Shown here one piece after another: positions 1 through 7,215 of a DNA stretch of 36,168 bases. Numbering within the stretch: position 1 is the stretch's first letter; every line of letters begins with the position of its first letter. The notes under the pieces were generated by a model. It was given only the letters and a program-made list of their open reading frames with translations. It searched no databases and was not told the origin of the DNA. The translations under genes and the position numbers were made by a program. This DNA is from Giesbergeria sp. (GTDB taxonomy: Bacteria > Pseudomonadota > Gammaproteobacteria > Burkholderiales > Burkholderiaceae_C). The stretch is taken from NCBI GenBank assembly GCA_023150295.1, contig JAKLLE010000036.1:1-36168 (forward strand). The letters are read 5' to 3'.

Positions 1-18
1 CATCTTGCAATCCTCCTT
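1..18 (-). promoter_or_regulatory. Ribosome binding site and start codon of a gene leaving the left edge
   Basis: Read on the minus strand, a perfect Shine-Dalgarno AAGGAGG (12-18) is followed after 8 bases by ATG at 3..1. This is as good a translation start as any in the window, so a gene very probably begins here and continues beyond the left edge. Its product cannot be known. In a normal type I-F locus the next gene would be csy1 (cas8f), but the DNA between it and the broken cas2-3 gene is not cas-like, so that identity is only a possibility. Confidence 0.6.
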
Positions 19-42
19 GGCAAAGAACACCGCCCCGTGGAT

Positions 43-76
43 TTGTGGACAACTCGGCTTGCCGAGTTGCCCACAA
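43..76. repeat. Near-perfect 15-bp inverted repeat
   Basis: The arms at 43-57 and 62-76 are complementary at 14 of 15 positions around a 4-base loop (CTTG). The outer ends, TTGTGGACAA and TTGCCCACAA, resemble DnaA-box-like sequence. There is no T-run on either side, so it is a poor intrinsic terminator. It lies between the truncated cas2-3 gene and the start of the off-edge gene, where it could be an operator, an element end or a processing hairpin. The structure is seen; the role is not known. Confidence 0.6.
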
Positions 77-92
77 GCCCCACCGGGCTCCA

Positions 93-884
93 CTACGATG
101 GATTCTCGTTGTCAAGTTCCACACGAAACGACGAAGAACCTTCGGTATCCACGCCTTGCGTATTTTTTACTGGCATGCAGGGCAGGCGGTGGTGAGAGAA
201 CACCAGCCAGGCCACCGCCTGGGCCAGCGGAGGCAGGTGGGCGAATGGCAAGTGTTGCTGGGCTTGGGGCTCATCCAGCCCATCGCGCAGCAGCCGCCCG
301 CCTGTATGGTCCAGCCACGTTGCCTCCAACGCCTGCGAATCGGTGTCCACGTCGGCATACGCCGCCAGCCGTTGCAGCCAGCCAGCGTCATCGTCCTGCC
401 CCACAAAGGCTTGAAACAGCCGCACCGACACCCATTCGTGCCGGTAGTGGTTGCGCTCGCGCAGGCCAGGGTTTCTGAGCTTGTCCTGAAACGCCTGCGT
501 GGCCTTGCCCAGGTCGTGCAGCAGGGCCGCCAATGCGGCCAGGGCGGTCATCTGGGGCAGGTGGTGCCAGGCGTTTTCATCGCCTGCGCGCAGCACGTTG
601 CTGGCCGTGGTGTTGGTGGGCACGGCGCCCTGGTCGTTGAACTGGCTTGCGTCGCCCACCACCCACAGCAGTTCGCTGTGGTCGCGCCCGTGAATCCAGT
701 GGCAGGCCACGGCGGTGTTCTTGCGTGCCGTTTGGCGCAACAGCTTGCGCACAGTGTCCAGACCGGCCTGGGTGATGGGCGTCTGCCAGGTGCGCTCGCC
801 GCGCCGCTCGGCAAATTGGTCGAGGATGCGGCGGGTTTCTGTCAGTGCGCGCTTGGTGCACTGGGCCACAAACAGTACGTTCAT
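93..884 (-). pseudogene. cas3: Truncated type I-F Cas2-Cas3 (Cas2 plus partial HD domain)
   Basis: The start MNVLFVAQCTKRALTETRR is characteristic of the type I-F Cas2-3 fusion. Residues 1-95 form the Cas2 domain that binds Cas1 during spacer acquisition. The HD nuclease domain follows, with the HD pair at H123-D124, H149 in YRHEW and the conserved SHHRLP at 230-235. Similarity ends there. A 28-residue tail with no family resemblance leads to TAG at 93-95, giving 263 residues where the family has about 1,100. The whole helicase and C-terminal domain are missing, and the frame beyond the stop is not cas-like, so this is a rearrangement or deletion rather than a single nonsense mutation. The ATG overlaps the cas1 stop as ATGA. 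Interference by this protein is impossible as encoded. Whether the Cas2 part still works with Cas1 is open. Confidence 0.85.
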
Positions 885-1885
885 GCACCGGGCTCCTGGG
901 GTGGAGCCGAAGCGTTGGCCCGTTGCACCGTGGTGACGGCGATGTGCTTGAGCGTGTCGATGATGAAATCGAGCGATTCGCTGCGCGTGAGCGCCTCTAT
1001 GCACTGGCGGCGGAACTGCTGTTCGTCGTCGCCGCGCATGGCCGACAGAAAGGCTTGCGGCAGGATGGAGGCATCCTTGACCAGATCGGCCGCATCGAAC
1101 ACCAGCCCGCCGCGCCGCGTCTTGCCATGCAGCACGGCCAGCCCGTGGGGCAGGCCCAAGACCCAGGTGGCGGTGGCGCCCAGGCCGTAGGCCAGGTAGT
1201 TGCCATGGTCCAAGAAGCGGTTGGCTGCGTCGGTGCCCGTGCCACGCTTGGCGCGGGTGAATTCGCCATAGCCGACGGCATCCACGGCAAGCTTGAACAA
1301 TGCCTTGGTCAGTTGCGCCTCGTCGGTCAGCAGCGCGGTCACATCCGGGGCGTTGGCAATGCGTGGCGTGAACTGCTGCACCAAAGCCTGCAGGCGAGCC
1401 AAATCCACGGCGAAGCCCGCCTCGCGCAAAGCACGTGCGTTCCACTCTGTCTGCAAGCGCTGCAGCCGCCATGCCTGCAGCTGTTTGGCAGCGTACAGGC
1501 GCAGTTCGTCATCAAACCAGAACTTCACCCAGGCCTGAAGGTATTCGGTGGGGCGGTATTCGCTTTGCGGCGACAGCCAGGCTACTTCCACGTCCACCTC
1601 ATTGGCGGCAAACAGCGGCGTGCCGCCGCCTCCGCAAAAGCCCACCAGAACGCCGGCCTTGGCCAGTTCGCGCATCGCTGCCTGGGTGATAGAGGTGCCT
1701 GTGCCCAGCAGGACGCTGGTGGTGTTGGCGATGGGGATGTTCCAGTACAGGCTGCGCTTGCCTGCGTCGGTTACGTATTCCACCCGGCCACCGTTGACGA
1801 GTACGCGGCAGTGCTCCAGGTAGTAGATGTTGGCACGCTTGGAGTGCAAGACCGATTTGAGATCGGTGGGTGCCAAATCATCCAT
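881..1885 (-). CDS. cas1: CRISPR-associated endonuclease Cas1, subtype I-F
   Basis: Cas1 is the integrase that inserts new spacers into CRISPR arrays; in type I-F systems it works in a complex with Cas2-3. The 334-residue length is normal for the subtype. The opening LKSVLHSKRANIYYLEHC and the segment YGEFTRAKRGTGTDAANRFL are typical of Cas1f. The expected metal-binding residues are visible: E189, H253 in LHGKTRRGG, and D264/D267 in LVFDAAD. The start at 1885 was chosen because GGGGAG lies 7 bases upstream and the family begins here; longer forms would extend into ogt. The gene starts only 19 bp after the ogt stop and overlaps cas3 by ATGA, so it is probably transcribed from the ogt side. It looks intact. 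Confidence 0.95.
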   Translation of the reverse strand: MDDLAPTDLKSVLHSKRANIYYLEHCRVLVNGGRVEYVTDAGKRSLYWNIPIANTTSVLLGTGTSITQAAMRELAKAGVLVGFCGGGGTPLFAANEVDVEVAWLSPQSEYRPTEYLQAWVKFWFDDELRLYAAKQLQAWRLQRLQTEWNARALREAGFAVDLARLQALVQQFTPRIANAPDVTALLTDEAQLTKALFKLAVDAVGYGEFTRAKRGTGTDAANRFLDHGNYLAYGLGATATWVLGLPHGLAVLHGKTRRGGLVFDAADLVKDASILPQAFLSAMRGDDEQQFRRQCIEALTRSESLDFIIDTLKHIAVTTVQRANASAPPQEPGA

Positions 1886-1904
1886 AGCCGCTCTCCCCTT
1901 CTTC

Positions 1905-2423
1905 CTAAAACAAGCCGCGCCCCTGCGGCGACTCCAGCGCCAGCAGCGCCCGCTTGCGCGGCAGGCCGCCGCCAAAGCCGGTGAGGCTGCCGTCGCTGCC
2001 GATCACGCGGTGGCAGGGCACGATGATGGAGACCTTGTTCTGCCCGTTGGCCGCCGCCACGGCGCGCGTGGCGCTGGGGCGGCCGATGGCGTGGGCTTGG
2101 CTTGCGTAGCTGCGCGTGTGCCCGTAGGGGATGGCCAGCAGGGCCTGCCAGGCGCTGAGTTGGAAGGGAGTGCCCACCAGGTCCAGCGGCACGCCAAAGC
2201 ACTGGCGCTGCCCGGCGAAATATTCGGCCAGCTCATGGGCCGTCTGCGCCAGCACCGCGCTGTCGCCCGGCTGCACCGGGCCGCCGCGCGCGGCCTCGAC
2301 TTGGGCCAGCTCGCGCTCTACACCGCCCTGGCCCACGAATTCGAGCAGGCACAGGCCCTGCGGCGAGGCCACGGCCAGCATCTCGCCCAAGGGGCTGGAG
2401 AACTGGCGCGCGAGCAAGGCCAT
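1905..2423 (-). CDS. ogt: Methylated-DNA--[protein]-cysteine S-methyltransferase
   Basis: This is a suicide DNA-repair protein that moves the alkyl group from O6-alkylguanine (or O4-alkylthymine) to its own cysteine. The acceptor is C137 in the family motif IVPCHRV. The helix-turn-helix DNA-binding part (GTPFQLSAWQALLAIPYG, about 85-101) and the arginine-finger region (GRPSATRAVAAANG, 114-127) precede it, and the C-terminal GGGLPRKRALLALE is standard. The length of 172 residues fits the short Ogt form without an Ada regulatory domain. It begins 13 bp after the aminotransferase stop and ends 19 bp before cas1, suggesting one transcript. The start has no clear Shine-Dalgarno, so translation may depend on coupling with the upstream gene. 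Confidence 0.93.
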   Translation of the reverse strand: MALLARQFSSPLGEMLAVASPQGLCLLEFVGQGGVERELAQVEAARGGPVQPGDSAVLAQTAHELAEYFAGQRQCFGVPLDLVGTPFQLSAWQALLAIPYGHTRSYASQAHAIGRPSATRAVAAANGQNKVSIIVPCHRVIGSDGSLTGFGGGLPRKRALLALESPQGRGLF

Positions 2424-2436
2424 GGGCCGGGGGAGG

Positions 2437-3567
2437 TCAGGCGATCTGATCCAATGCCGAGCGCAAGTGGCCCACCGTACGCTCCACGTTGTGCCACTTC
2501 TCCAGCCCGAAAAGGCCGATGCGGAAGCTCTTGAAGTCCGGCCCCTCGTCGCACTGCAGCGGCACGCCCGAGGCGGTCTGCAGGCCCACGGCGGCGAACT
2601 TGCTGGCGTTCTGGATGCCGGGGTCCGTGGTGTAGCTGACCACCACGCCGGGCGCTTTCCAGCCTTCGGCGGCCACGCTGGGGAAGCCCTTGCTTTCCAG
2701 CAGCGCGCGCACCTGGGCGCCCAGTTCGATCTGTTCCTGGCGCACCTTGGCAAAGCCGTATTCCCGCGTCTCCTGCATCACGTCGCGCAGGCGCACCAGC
2801 GCGTCGGTGGGCATGGTGGTGTGGTAGGCGTGCTGTCCCTTTTCGTAGCCTTCGGCGATCTGCATCCACTTCTTCAGGTCGCACGCGAAGCTGCTGCTGG
2901 TGGTGCCGTCGATAGCCTGGCGCGCACGCTCGCTCAGCATCACCATGGCGCAGCAGGGCGATCCGCTCCAGCCTTTTTGCGGCGCACTGATGAGCACGTC
3001 CACGCCGGTGGCTTGCATGTCCACCCACATGGCGCCGGAGGCGATGCAGTCCAGCACGAACAGCGCGCCCACCTCGTGCGCGGCGGCGCTCACGGTGCGG
3101 ATGTAGTCGTCGGAAAGGATGATGCCGCTGGCCGTTTCCACGTGCGGAGCAAAAACCACCTTGGGCTGCTCGGCGCGGATGGCGGCAGCCACTTCCTCGG
3201 CCGGGCACGGCGCCCAGGGCGCCTGCGGGCCGTCGCCCTGCTTGCGGGCCTTGCAGACCACGGCGCCGCCGCCCAGGCCGGTGTCGGCATCAAAAATCTG
3301 GCTCCAGCGGAAGCTGAACCAGCCGTTGCGCACGATCAGCACCTTCTGCTGGTTGGCAAACTGGCGCGCTACAGCCTCCATGCCGAAGGTGCCGCTGCCC
3401 GGCACCAGCACGGCGGTGTGGGCGTGGTACACCTCCTTGAGCGTGGCCAGGATGTCCTGCATGACGCCCGTGAAGCGTTTGGACATGTGGTTGAGCGCGC
3501 GGTCGGTGTAGACCACCGAAAATTCGAGCAAGCCGTCGGGATCGATGTCGGGCAGAAGGCCGGGCAT
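2437..3567 (-). CDS. PLP-dependent class V aminotransferase (alanine/serine-glyoxylate type)
   Basis: This is a fold-type I PLP enzyme of the class V (COG0075) family that includes alanine-, serine- and ureidoglycine-glyoxylate aminotransferases. The PLP lysine is K198 in SAPQKGWSG, preceded by the PLP-ring aspartate D173 in VLDCIASG. The N-terminal substrate-loop VPGSGTFGMEA (55-65) is typical. The length, 376 residues, is normal. ATG at 3567 was chosen because CGGAG sits a few bases upstream; an upstream ATG at 3639 would add 24 residues of low complexity. It is the first gene of the aminotransferase-ogt-cas1 series. The exact amino donor and acceptor cannot be read from sequence. Confidence 0.88.
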   Translation of the reverse strand: MPGLLPDIDPDGLLEFSVVYTDRALNHMSKRFTGVMQDILATLKEVYHAHTAVLVPGSGTFGMEAVARQFANQQKVLIVRNGWFSFRWSQIFDADTGLGGGAVVCKARKQGDGPQAPWAPCPAEEVAAAIRAEQPKVVFAPHVETASGIILSDDYIRTVSAAAHEVGALFVLDCIASGAMWVDMQATGVDVLISAPQKGWSGSPCCAMVMLSERARQAIDGTTSSSFACDLKKWMQIAEGYEKGQHAYHTTMPTDALVRLRDVMQETREYGFAKVRQEQIELGAQVRALLESKGFPSVAAEGWKAPGVVVSYTTDPGIQNASKFAAVGLQTASGVPLQCDEGPDFKSFRIGLFGLEKWHNVERTVGHLRSALDQIA

Positions 3568-3648
3568 GGGGGTACTCCGTTCGTAGGGAAGCGAAAGGCC
3601 GCCTCCGGCGGGTCTGCCGGGAGCGGCGTGTAACAGCATTTCAGCTTA

Positions 3649-3687
3649 GCACGGCCCCGGCCCGCCAAGCCGCTGCCCCTGCCGTGC
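3649..3687 (-). terminator. GC-rich inverted repeat between carboxylase and aminotransferase genes
   Basis: GCACGGC (3649-3655) and GCCGTGC (3681-3687) can pair, with further GC-rich complementarity just outside and inside. It lies within the 128-bp gap downstream of the acyl-CoA carboxylase stop. There is no T-run after it on the minus strand, so an intrinsic terminator is only weakly supported. Apart from this and the ribosome binding site of the aminotransferase, the gap shows nothing. Confidence 0.3.
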
Positions 3688-3695
3688 GCCGGGCC

Positions 3696-6600
3696 TTACC
3701 AAGTGTCGATGAAGCGCGGCCCGAGCGCACCCACGCGCGCCGAGGCCAGGCCGCGCACCAGCCAGGCGCGCGTCTCCGCCGGGTCGATGACGGCATCAAT
3801 CTCCAGCGTGGCGGCCATGTGCATGGCCTCGCCGTTGGCGTAGGATTTGGCGACGAGTTTCTGAAACAGCGCGTCGCGCTCGGGGCCCTCGGGCAGGGCT
3901 TCAAGCTCCTTGCGGAAGCCCAGGCGCACCGCGCCCTCCAGCCCCATGGCGCCGAACTCGCCCGTGGGCCAGGCGATGGTGAACACCGGCGCGTGCATGC
4001 CGCCCGCCGCCATGCCCATGGCGCCCAGGCCGTAGCCCTTGCGCAGCACCACGCTGAAGAAGGGCACGCGCAGGTGCGCGGCGGTGACGAACAGGCGGCT
4101 TACATGGCGCACCTGGGCCGTCTGCTCAACCTCGGGGCCGACCATGAAGCCGGGCGTGTCGATCAGGCTCACCAGCGGCAGGCCGTGCGCATTGCACAGT
4201 TGCATGAAGCGCGCGGCCTTGTCGGCGGCGGGGGCGTCGATGGCGCCGCCCAGGTGCAGCGGGTTGTTGGCGATCAGGCCCACGGGCCGGCCGTCGATGC
4301 GCGCCAGCGCCGTGTGGATGCCGGCGCCAAAGCCGGTGCGCAGCATCAGGAGGCTGCCCTCATCCACCAGGCCGCCCATGGCGGCGCGGGTGTCGTACAC
4401 GCGCAGGCGGTTCTCGGGCACCACGCTGCGCAAGGCGCGCTGGTCGGGCACCGTCCATTGCGAAGCGCGGCCCTGGAAGAACGACAGGTAGTGGCGCGCA
4501 GCCTGCACGGCTTCCCGTTCGTCCTCGACGAGCACGTCGATCACCCCATTGGCGTGCTGCACATGGCTGGGGCCGATCTGCTCGGGCTTGAAGACGCCCA
4601 GGCCGCCGCCTTCGATCATGGCCGGGCCACCCATGCCGATGTTGCTGGCGCGCGTGGCGATGATGGTGTCGCAGCAGCCCAGCAGCGCGGCATTGCCCGC
4701 GAAGCAGCGCCCAGCGGCGATGCCCACCACGGGCACCTGGCCCGACAGCGCGGCATGGCTGGCGAAGGTGTGCACATGCAGGCCCGCGACCACAGGAATG
4801 TCGGTGTCGCCCGGGCGCCCGCCGCCGCCCTCGGCGAACAGCACCACGGGCAGTTGCTGGTCGAGCGCCAGCCCCAGCATGCGGTCGGTCTTGGCGTGGT
4901 TGCGCGCGCCCTGGGTGCCCGCGAGCACGGTGGCGTCGTAGGCCATGACCACGGTGCGCGCTTTCTCCTCGCCGCACTGCGCGCCGTTGACCGCGCCGAT
5001 GCCCGTCACCATGCCGTCGGCCGGGGTGTTGGCGATGAGGTCCTCCATGCTGCGGCGTCGCGCCTGCGCGGCCACGGCAAGCTGGCCGTATTCGATGAAG
5101 CTGCCCGCGTCGCACAGGTCGGCGATGTTCTCGCGCGCCGTGCGCTGGCCCTGCGCATGGCGCTTGGCCACAGCGGCCAGGCGGTTCGCGTCGAGCGTGA
5201 AGGCGTGGCGGTCGATCACACGCTGCAGATCGGCGCGGACATGGTCCGGGTCCTGCGCCTCGTGTTGTTCGGCGGCAGCCAGCGCGGCATCCTGCACGGG
5301 TTCGAGCACCAGCAGCGGCTGGCCCTGCACGAGGTAGGCGCCCGGCTGGCCGGCGAGCCGGCTCACGCGGCCTGCGTGGGGCGCTAGCAGCACATGCTCC
5401 ATCTTCATGGATTCGAGCACGGCAAGCTCGGCGCCCGCCGCCACCACGTCGCCCTCGGCCACGGCGTACTGCACCAGGCGCGCGGGCATGGGGGCGCAGA
5501 CGGCGTGCGGGTCCACGGGGGCCTGCGTGGCCGTAGGATTTTCAAAGGTTTTTTGGCCTCCAGCGGTTTCTGCACAAGCGCTGTCAGCTATTGTTTTCGC
5601 AGCATCCAGCAAGGCTGGCAGCACCTGCTCCACCCAGCGCGTATGCACCTCTTGGCGGGCCATCTCGGGCCGCAGCGCGAGCGCGCGCAGCAGCGTGAGG
5701 TTGGTGGCCACACCCTCGATGCGGCACTCGGCCAGGGCCCGCTGCGAGCGGCGCAGCACATCACCGAACGCGCTGCAGCGCGAGGAAACGATGAGCTTGG
5801 CCAGCAGCGTGTCGTAGTGCGGCGAGGGGGCACGGCCCGCCACGCCATGCGTGTCCACGCGCACACCCGGGCCGGCGGGCAGATCGAAGCGCAGCAGCGG
5901 GCCGCTGCCGGGCTGGGCGTTGCCCTGCGCGTCCAGCGTCTCGGCGTTGATGCGCCACTGGATGGCGTAGCCCTGCACGCGCGGCGGCGCCAGCGGGTCC
6001 AGCCCCAGCTCGCGCAGACTGCGGCCGGCGGCCAGCTGGATTTGCGCCTGCACCAGGTCCACGCCCGTCACCTCCTCGGTGATGGTGTGCTCGACCTGCA
6101 GGCGTGGGTTGCATTCGATGAAGACCCAGGGCAGCTCGCTGGACGCGAGGTCCACCAGGAACTCGAACGTGCCCAGTCCTTCGTAGCGCACCTCGCGCGC
6201 CATGGCGAGGGCGGCTGCGGTGATCTGCTGGCGCAGCGGCTCGGGCAGCGAGGGGCTGGGCGCGATCTCCACCAGCTTCTGGAAGCGCCGCTGCAGCGTG
6301 CATTCGCGCTCGCCCAGGGCGACCACGTCTGCGCCGTCGCCCAGCACTTGCACCTCGATATGGCGCGCGCCCGACATCAGGCGCTCGACGTACACACCCG
6401 CCACGCCAAAGGCCGCCTGGGCCTCGCGCCGGCAGGTCTCGTAGGCGGCTGGCAGATCGGCCGCCGACTGCACCGCGCGCATGCCGCGCCCGCCGCCACC
6501 GCCGATGGCCTTGATAACAATGCCGGCCGCCTGGTGCGCCTGCCAGAAGGCCTGCGCCTCGCCCAGCGTAACCTCGTGCTGCGTGCCCGGAATGAGCGGC

Positions 6601-6992
6601 ACGGCGCAGCGTTGCGCCAGGGCGCGGGCCTGGGCCTTGTCGCCGAACAGCGCCAGCTGCCTAGGCGTGGGGCCGATGAAGCGCAGCCCCGCCGCCTGGC
6701 AGGCGGCGGCGAAATCGGCGCGCTCGCTCAGGAAACCGTAGCCCGGATGCACGGCATCACAACCCTGCTGGCGCGCGATCGCCAGAAGGCGCACGCCATC
6801 AAGGTAGGCCGCCGGCCCCGTGGCACCCAGCGCCACGGCCTCGCCAGCGGCCGACACATGCGGCGCGCTGGCGTCATCGTCGGCGAACACCGCCACGCTG
6901 GGGATGCCCAGATCATGCAAGGCACGCACGATGCGCAGGGCCACCTCTCCGCGGTTGGCGATCAGGACTTTGGAAAAGAGCGGCGTGGTCAT
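3696..6992 (-). CDS. Single-chain biotin-dependent acyl-CoA carboxylase (BC-BCCP-CT fusion)
   Basis: One 1,098-residue protein contains all parts of an acyl-CoA carboxylase. Residues 1 to about 450 are biotin carboxylase, with the ATP-binding glycine loop KAIGGGGGRGMR (161-172), FIECNPRLQVEHTITE (291-306) and QWRINAE (345-351). A linker (about 455-495) leads to the biotin carrier domain with the biotinyl lysine K530 in LESMKMEH. From about 575 to the end it is a carboxyltransferase of the propionyl/methylcrotonyl-CoA carboxylase beta family. It ATP-dependently carboxylates biotin, then an acyl-CoA. The arrangement resembles the single-chain long-chain acyl-CoA carboxylases described in mycobacteria; the substrate is not predictable. 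Start 6992 (MTTPLFSKVLIANRGE) matches the domain start. The linker contains a copy of an interspersed repeat (5540-5592). An acyl-CoA ligase lies upstream on the same strand. Confidence 0.93.
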   Translation of the reverse strand: MTTPLFSKVLIANRGEVALRIVRALHDLGIPSVAVFADDDASAPHVSAAGEAVALGATGPAAYLDGVRLLAIARQQGCDAVHPGYGFLSERADFAAACQAAGLRFIGPTPRQLALFGDKAQARALAQRCAVPLIPGTQHEVTLGEAQAFWQAHQAAGIVIKAIGGGGGRGMRAVQSAADLPAAYETCRREAQAAFGVAGVYVERLMSGARHIEVQVLGDGADVVALGERECTLQRRFQKLVEIAPSPSLPEPLRQQITAAALAMAREVRYEGLGTFEFLVDLASSELPWVFIECNPRLQVEHTITEEVTGVDLVQAQIQLAAGRSLRELGLDPLAPPRVQGYAIQWRINAETLDAQGNAQPGSGPLLRFDLPAGPGVRVDTHGVAGRAPSPHYDTLLAKLIVSSRCSAFGDVLRRSQRALAECRIEGVATNLTLLRALALRPEMARQEVHTRWVEQVLPALLDAAKTIADSACAETAGGQKTFENPTATQAPVDPHAVCAPMPARLVQYAVAEGDVVAAGAELAVLESMKMEHVLLAPHAGRVSRLAGQPGAYLVQGQPLLVLEPVQDAALAAAEQHEAQDPDHVRADLQRVIDRHAFTLDANRLAAVAKRHAQGQRTARENIADLCDAGSFIEYGQLAVAAQARRRSMEDLIANTPADGMVTGIGAVNGAQCGEEKARTVVMAYDATVLAGTQGARNHAKTDRMLGLALDQQLPVVLFAEGGGGRPGDTDIPVVAGLHVHTFASHAALSGQVPVVGIAAGRCFAGNAALLGCCDTIIATRASNIGMGGPAMIEGGGLGVFKPEQIGPSHVQHANGVIDVLVEDEREAVQAARHYLSFFQGRASQWTVPDQRALRSVVPENRLRVYDTRAAMGGLVDEGSLLMLRTGFGAGIHTALARIDGRPVGLIANNPLHLGGAIDAPAADKAARFMQLCNAHGLPLVSLIDTPGFMVGPEVEQTAQVRHVSRLFVTAAHLRVPFFSVVLRKGYGLGAMGMAAGGMHAPVFTIAWPTGEFGAMGLEGAVRLGFRKELEALPEGPERDALFQKLVAKSYANGEAMHMAATLEIDAVIDPAETRAWLVRGLASARVGALGPRFIDTW
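5540..5592 (-). repeat. Interspersed repeat copy B, inside the carboxylase gene
   Basis: On the minus strand the sequence begins AATAGCTGACAGCGCTTG and continues after a short variable stretch with CGCTGGAGGCCAAAAAA. It shares 17 of 18 core bases with the consensus GATAGCTGNYAGCGCTTG and has the same second half as copy C. It is read in frame and encodes about residues 465-486 of the carboxylase (IADSACAETAGGQKTFENP), the linker between biotin carboxylase and biotin carrier domains. The other copies are at 7010-7064 and 22945-22999, with a degenerate one near 16990-17036. Confidence 0.75.
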
Positions 6993-7009
6993 GGTTTTGC
7001 TTCTGTTCT

Positions 7010-7064
7010 GATAGCTTTCAGCGCTTGATACATAAGCCCTGCATGCCAATTTCGTTGGTATTTC
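7010..7064 (+). repeat. Interspersed repeat copy A, upstream of the carboxylase gene
   Basis: The plus strand reads GATAGCTTTCAGCGCTTG, then a variable stretch and CCTGCATGCCAATTTC. It matches the 18-base core of copies B and C at 17 positions. It lies just upstream of the carboxylase start codon, in the 223-bp gap between ligase and carboxylase, so it would be part of the carboxylase mRNA leader. The same gap holds a GC-rich repeat at 7103-7213. Confidence 0.75.
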
Positions 7065-7102
7065 AATAGTCCTGGCGCTGCGCACAAAACCGGCGCGGCC
7101 CA

Positions 7103-7213
7103 GGCCAGGGCTCCCGCGCAAGGGCCGCCCCGCCGCGCCGGGAGCGTCCCCCTGCCCGCAGCGCGCAGCGCTGCGAGAGCGGGGGGAAGGCGCGCAGCGC
7201 CACAGGGGGGGTA
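7103..7213 (-). repeat. GC-rich intergenic repeat with inverted arms
   Basis: On the minus strand this stretch begins with a run of C followed by TGTGGCGCTGCGCGCC, a C-run, a palindromic GCAGCGCTGCGCGCTGC block, then GGGGGACGC and CCCGGCGCGGCGGG. The C-run, CGCTGCG, C-run, GGGGGACGC order recurs at 14629-14700. From memory, elements of this style are frequent between genes in Comamonadaceae. It immediately follows the ligase stop codon, so it may end or protect that transcript. Confidence 0.5.
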
Positions 7214-7215
7214 CC

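Noticed and set aside
43-76. Intrinsic terminator for the cas remnant
   Set aside because: The hairpin is strong but neither side has a run of T, so I list it only as an inverted repeat.
93-95. A simple nonsense mutation ending cas3
   Set aside because: Continuing the frame past the TAG gives no Cas3-like sequence, so the break is structural rather than a point mutation.
1-2000. CRISPR array near cas1
   Set aside because: I looked for regularly spaced 28-base repeats of the type I-F kind beside cas1 and cas3 and found none within the window.
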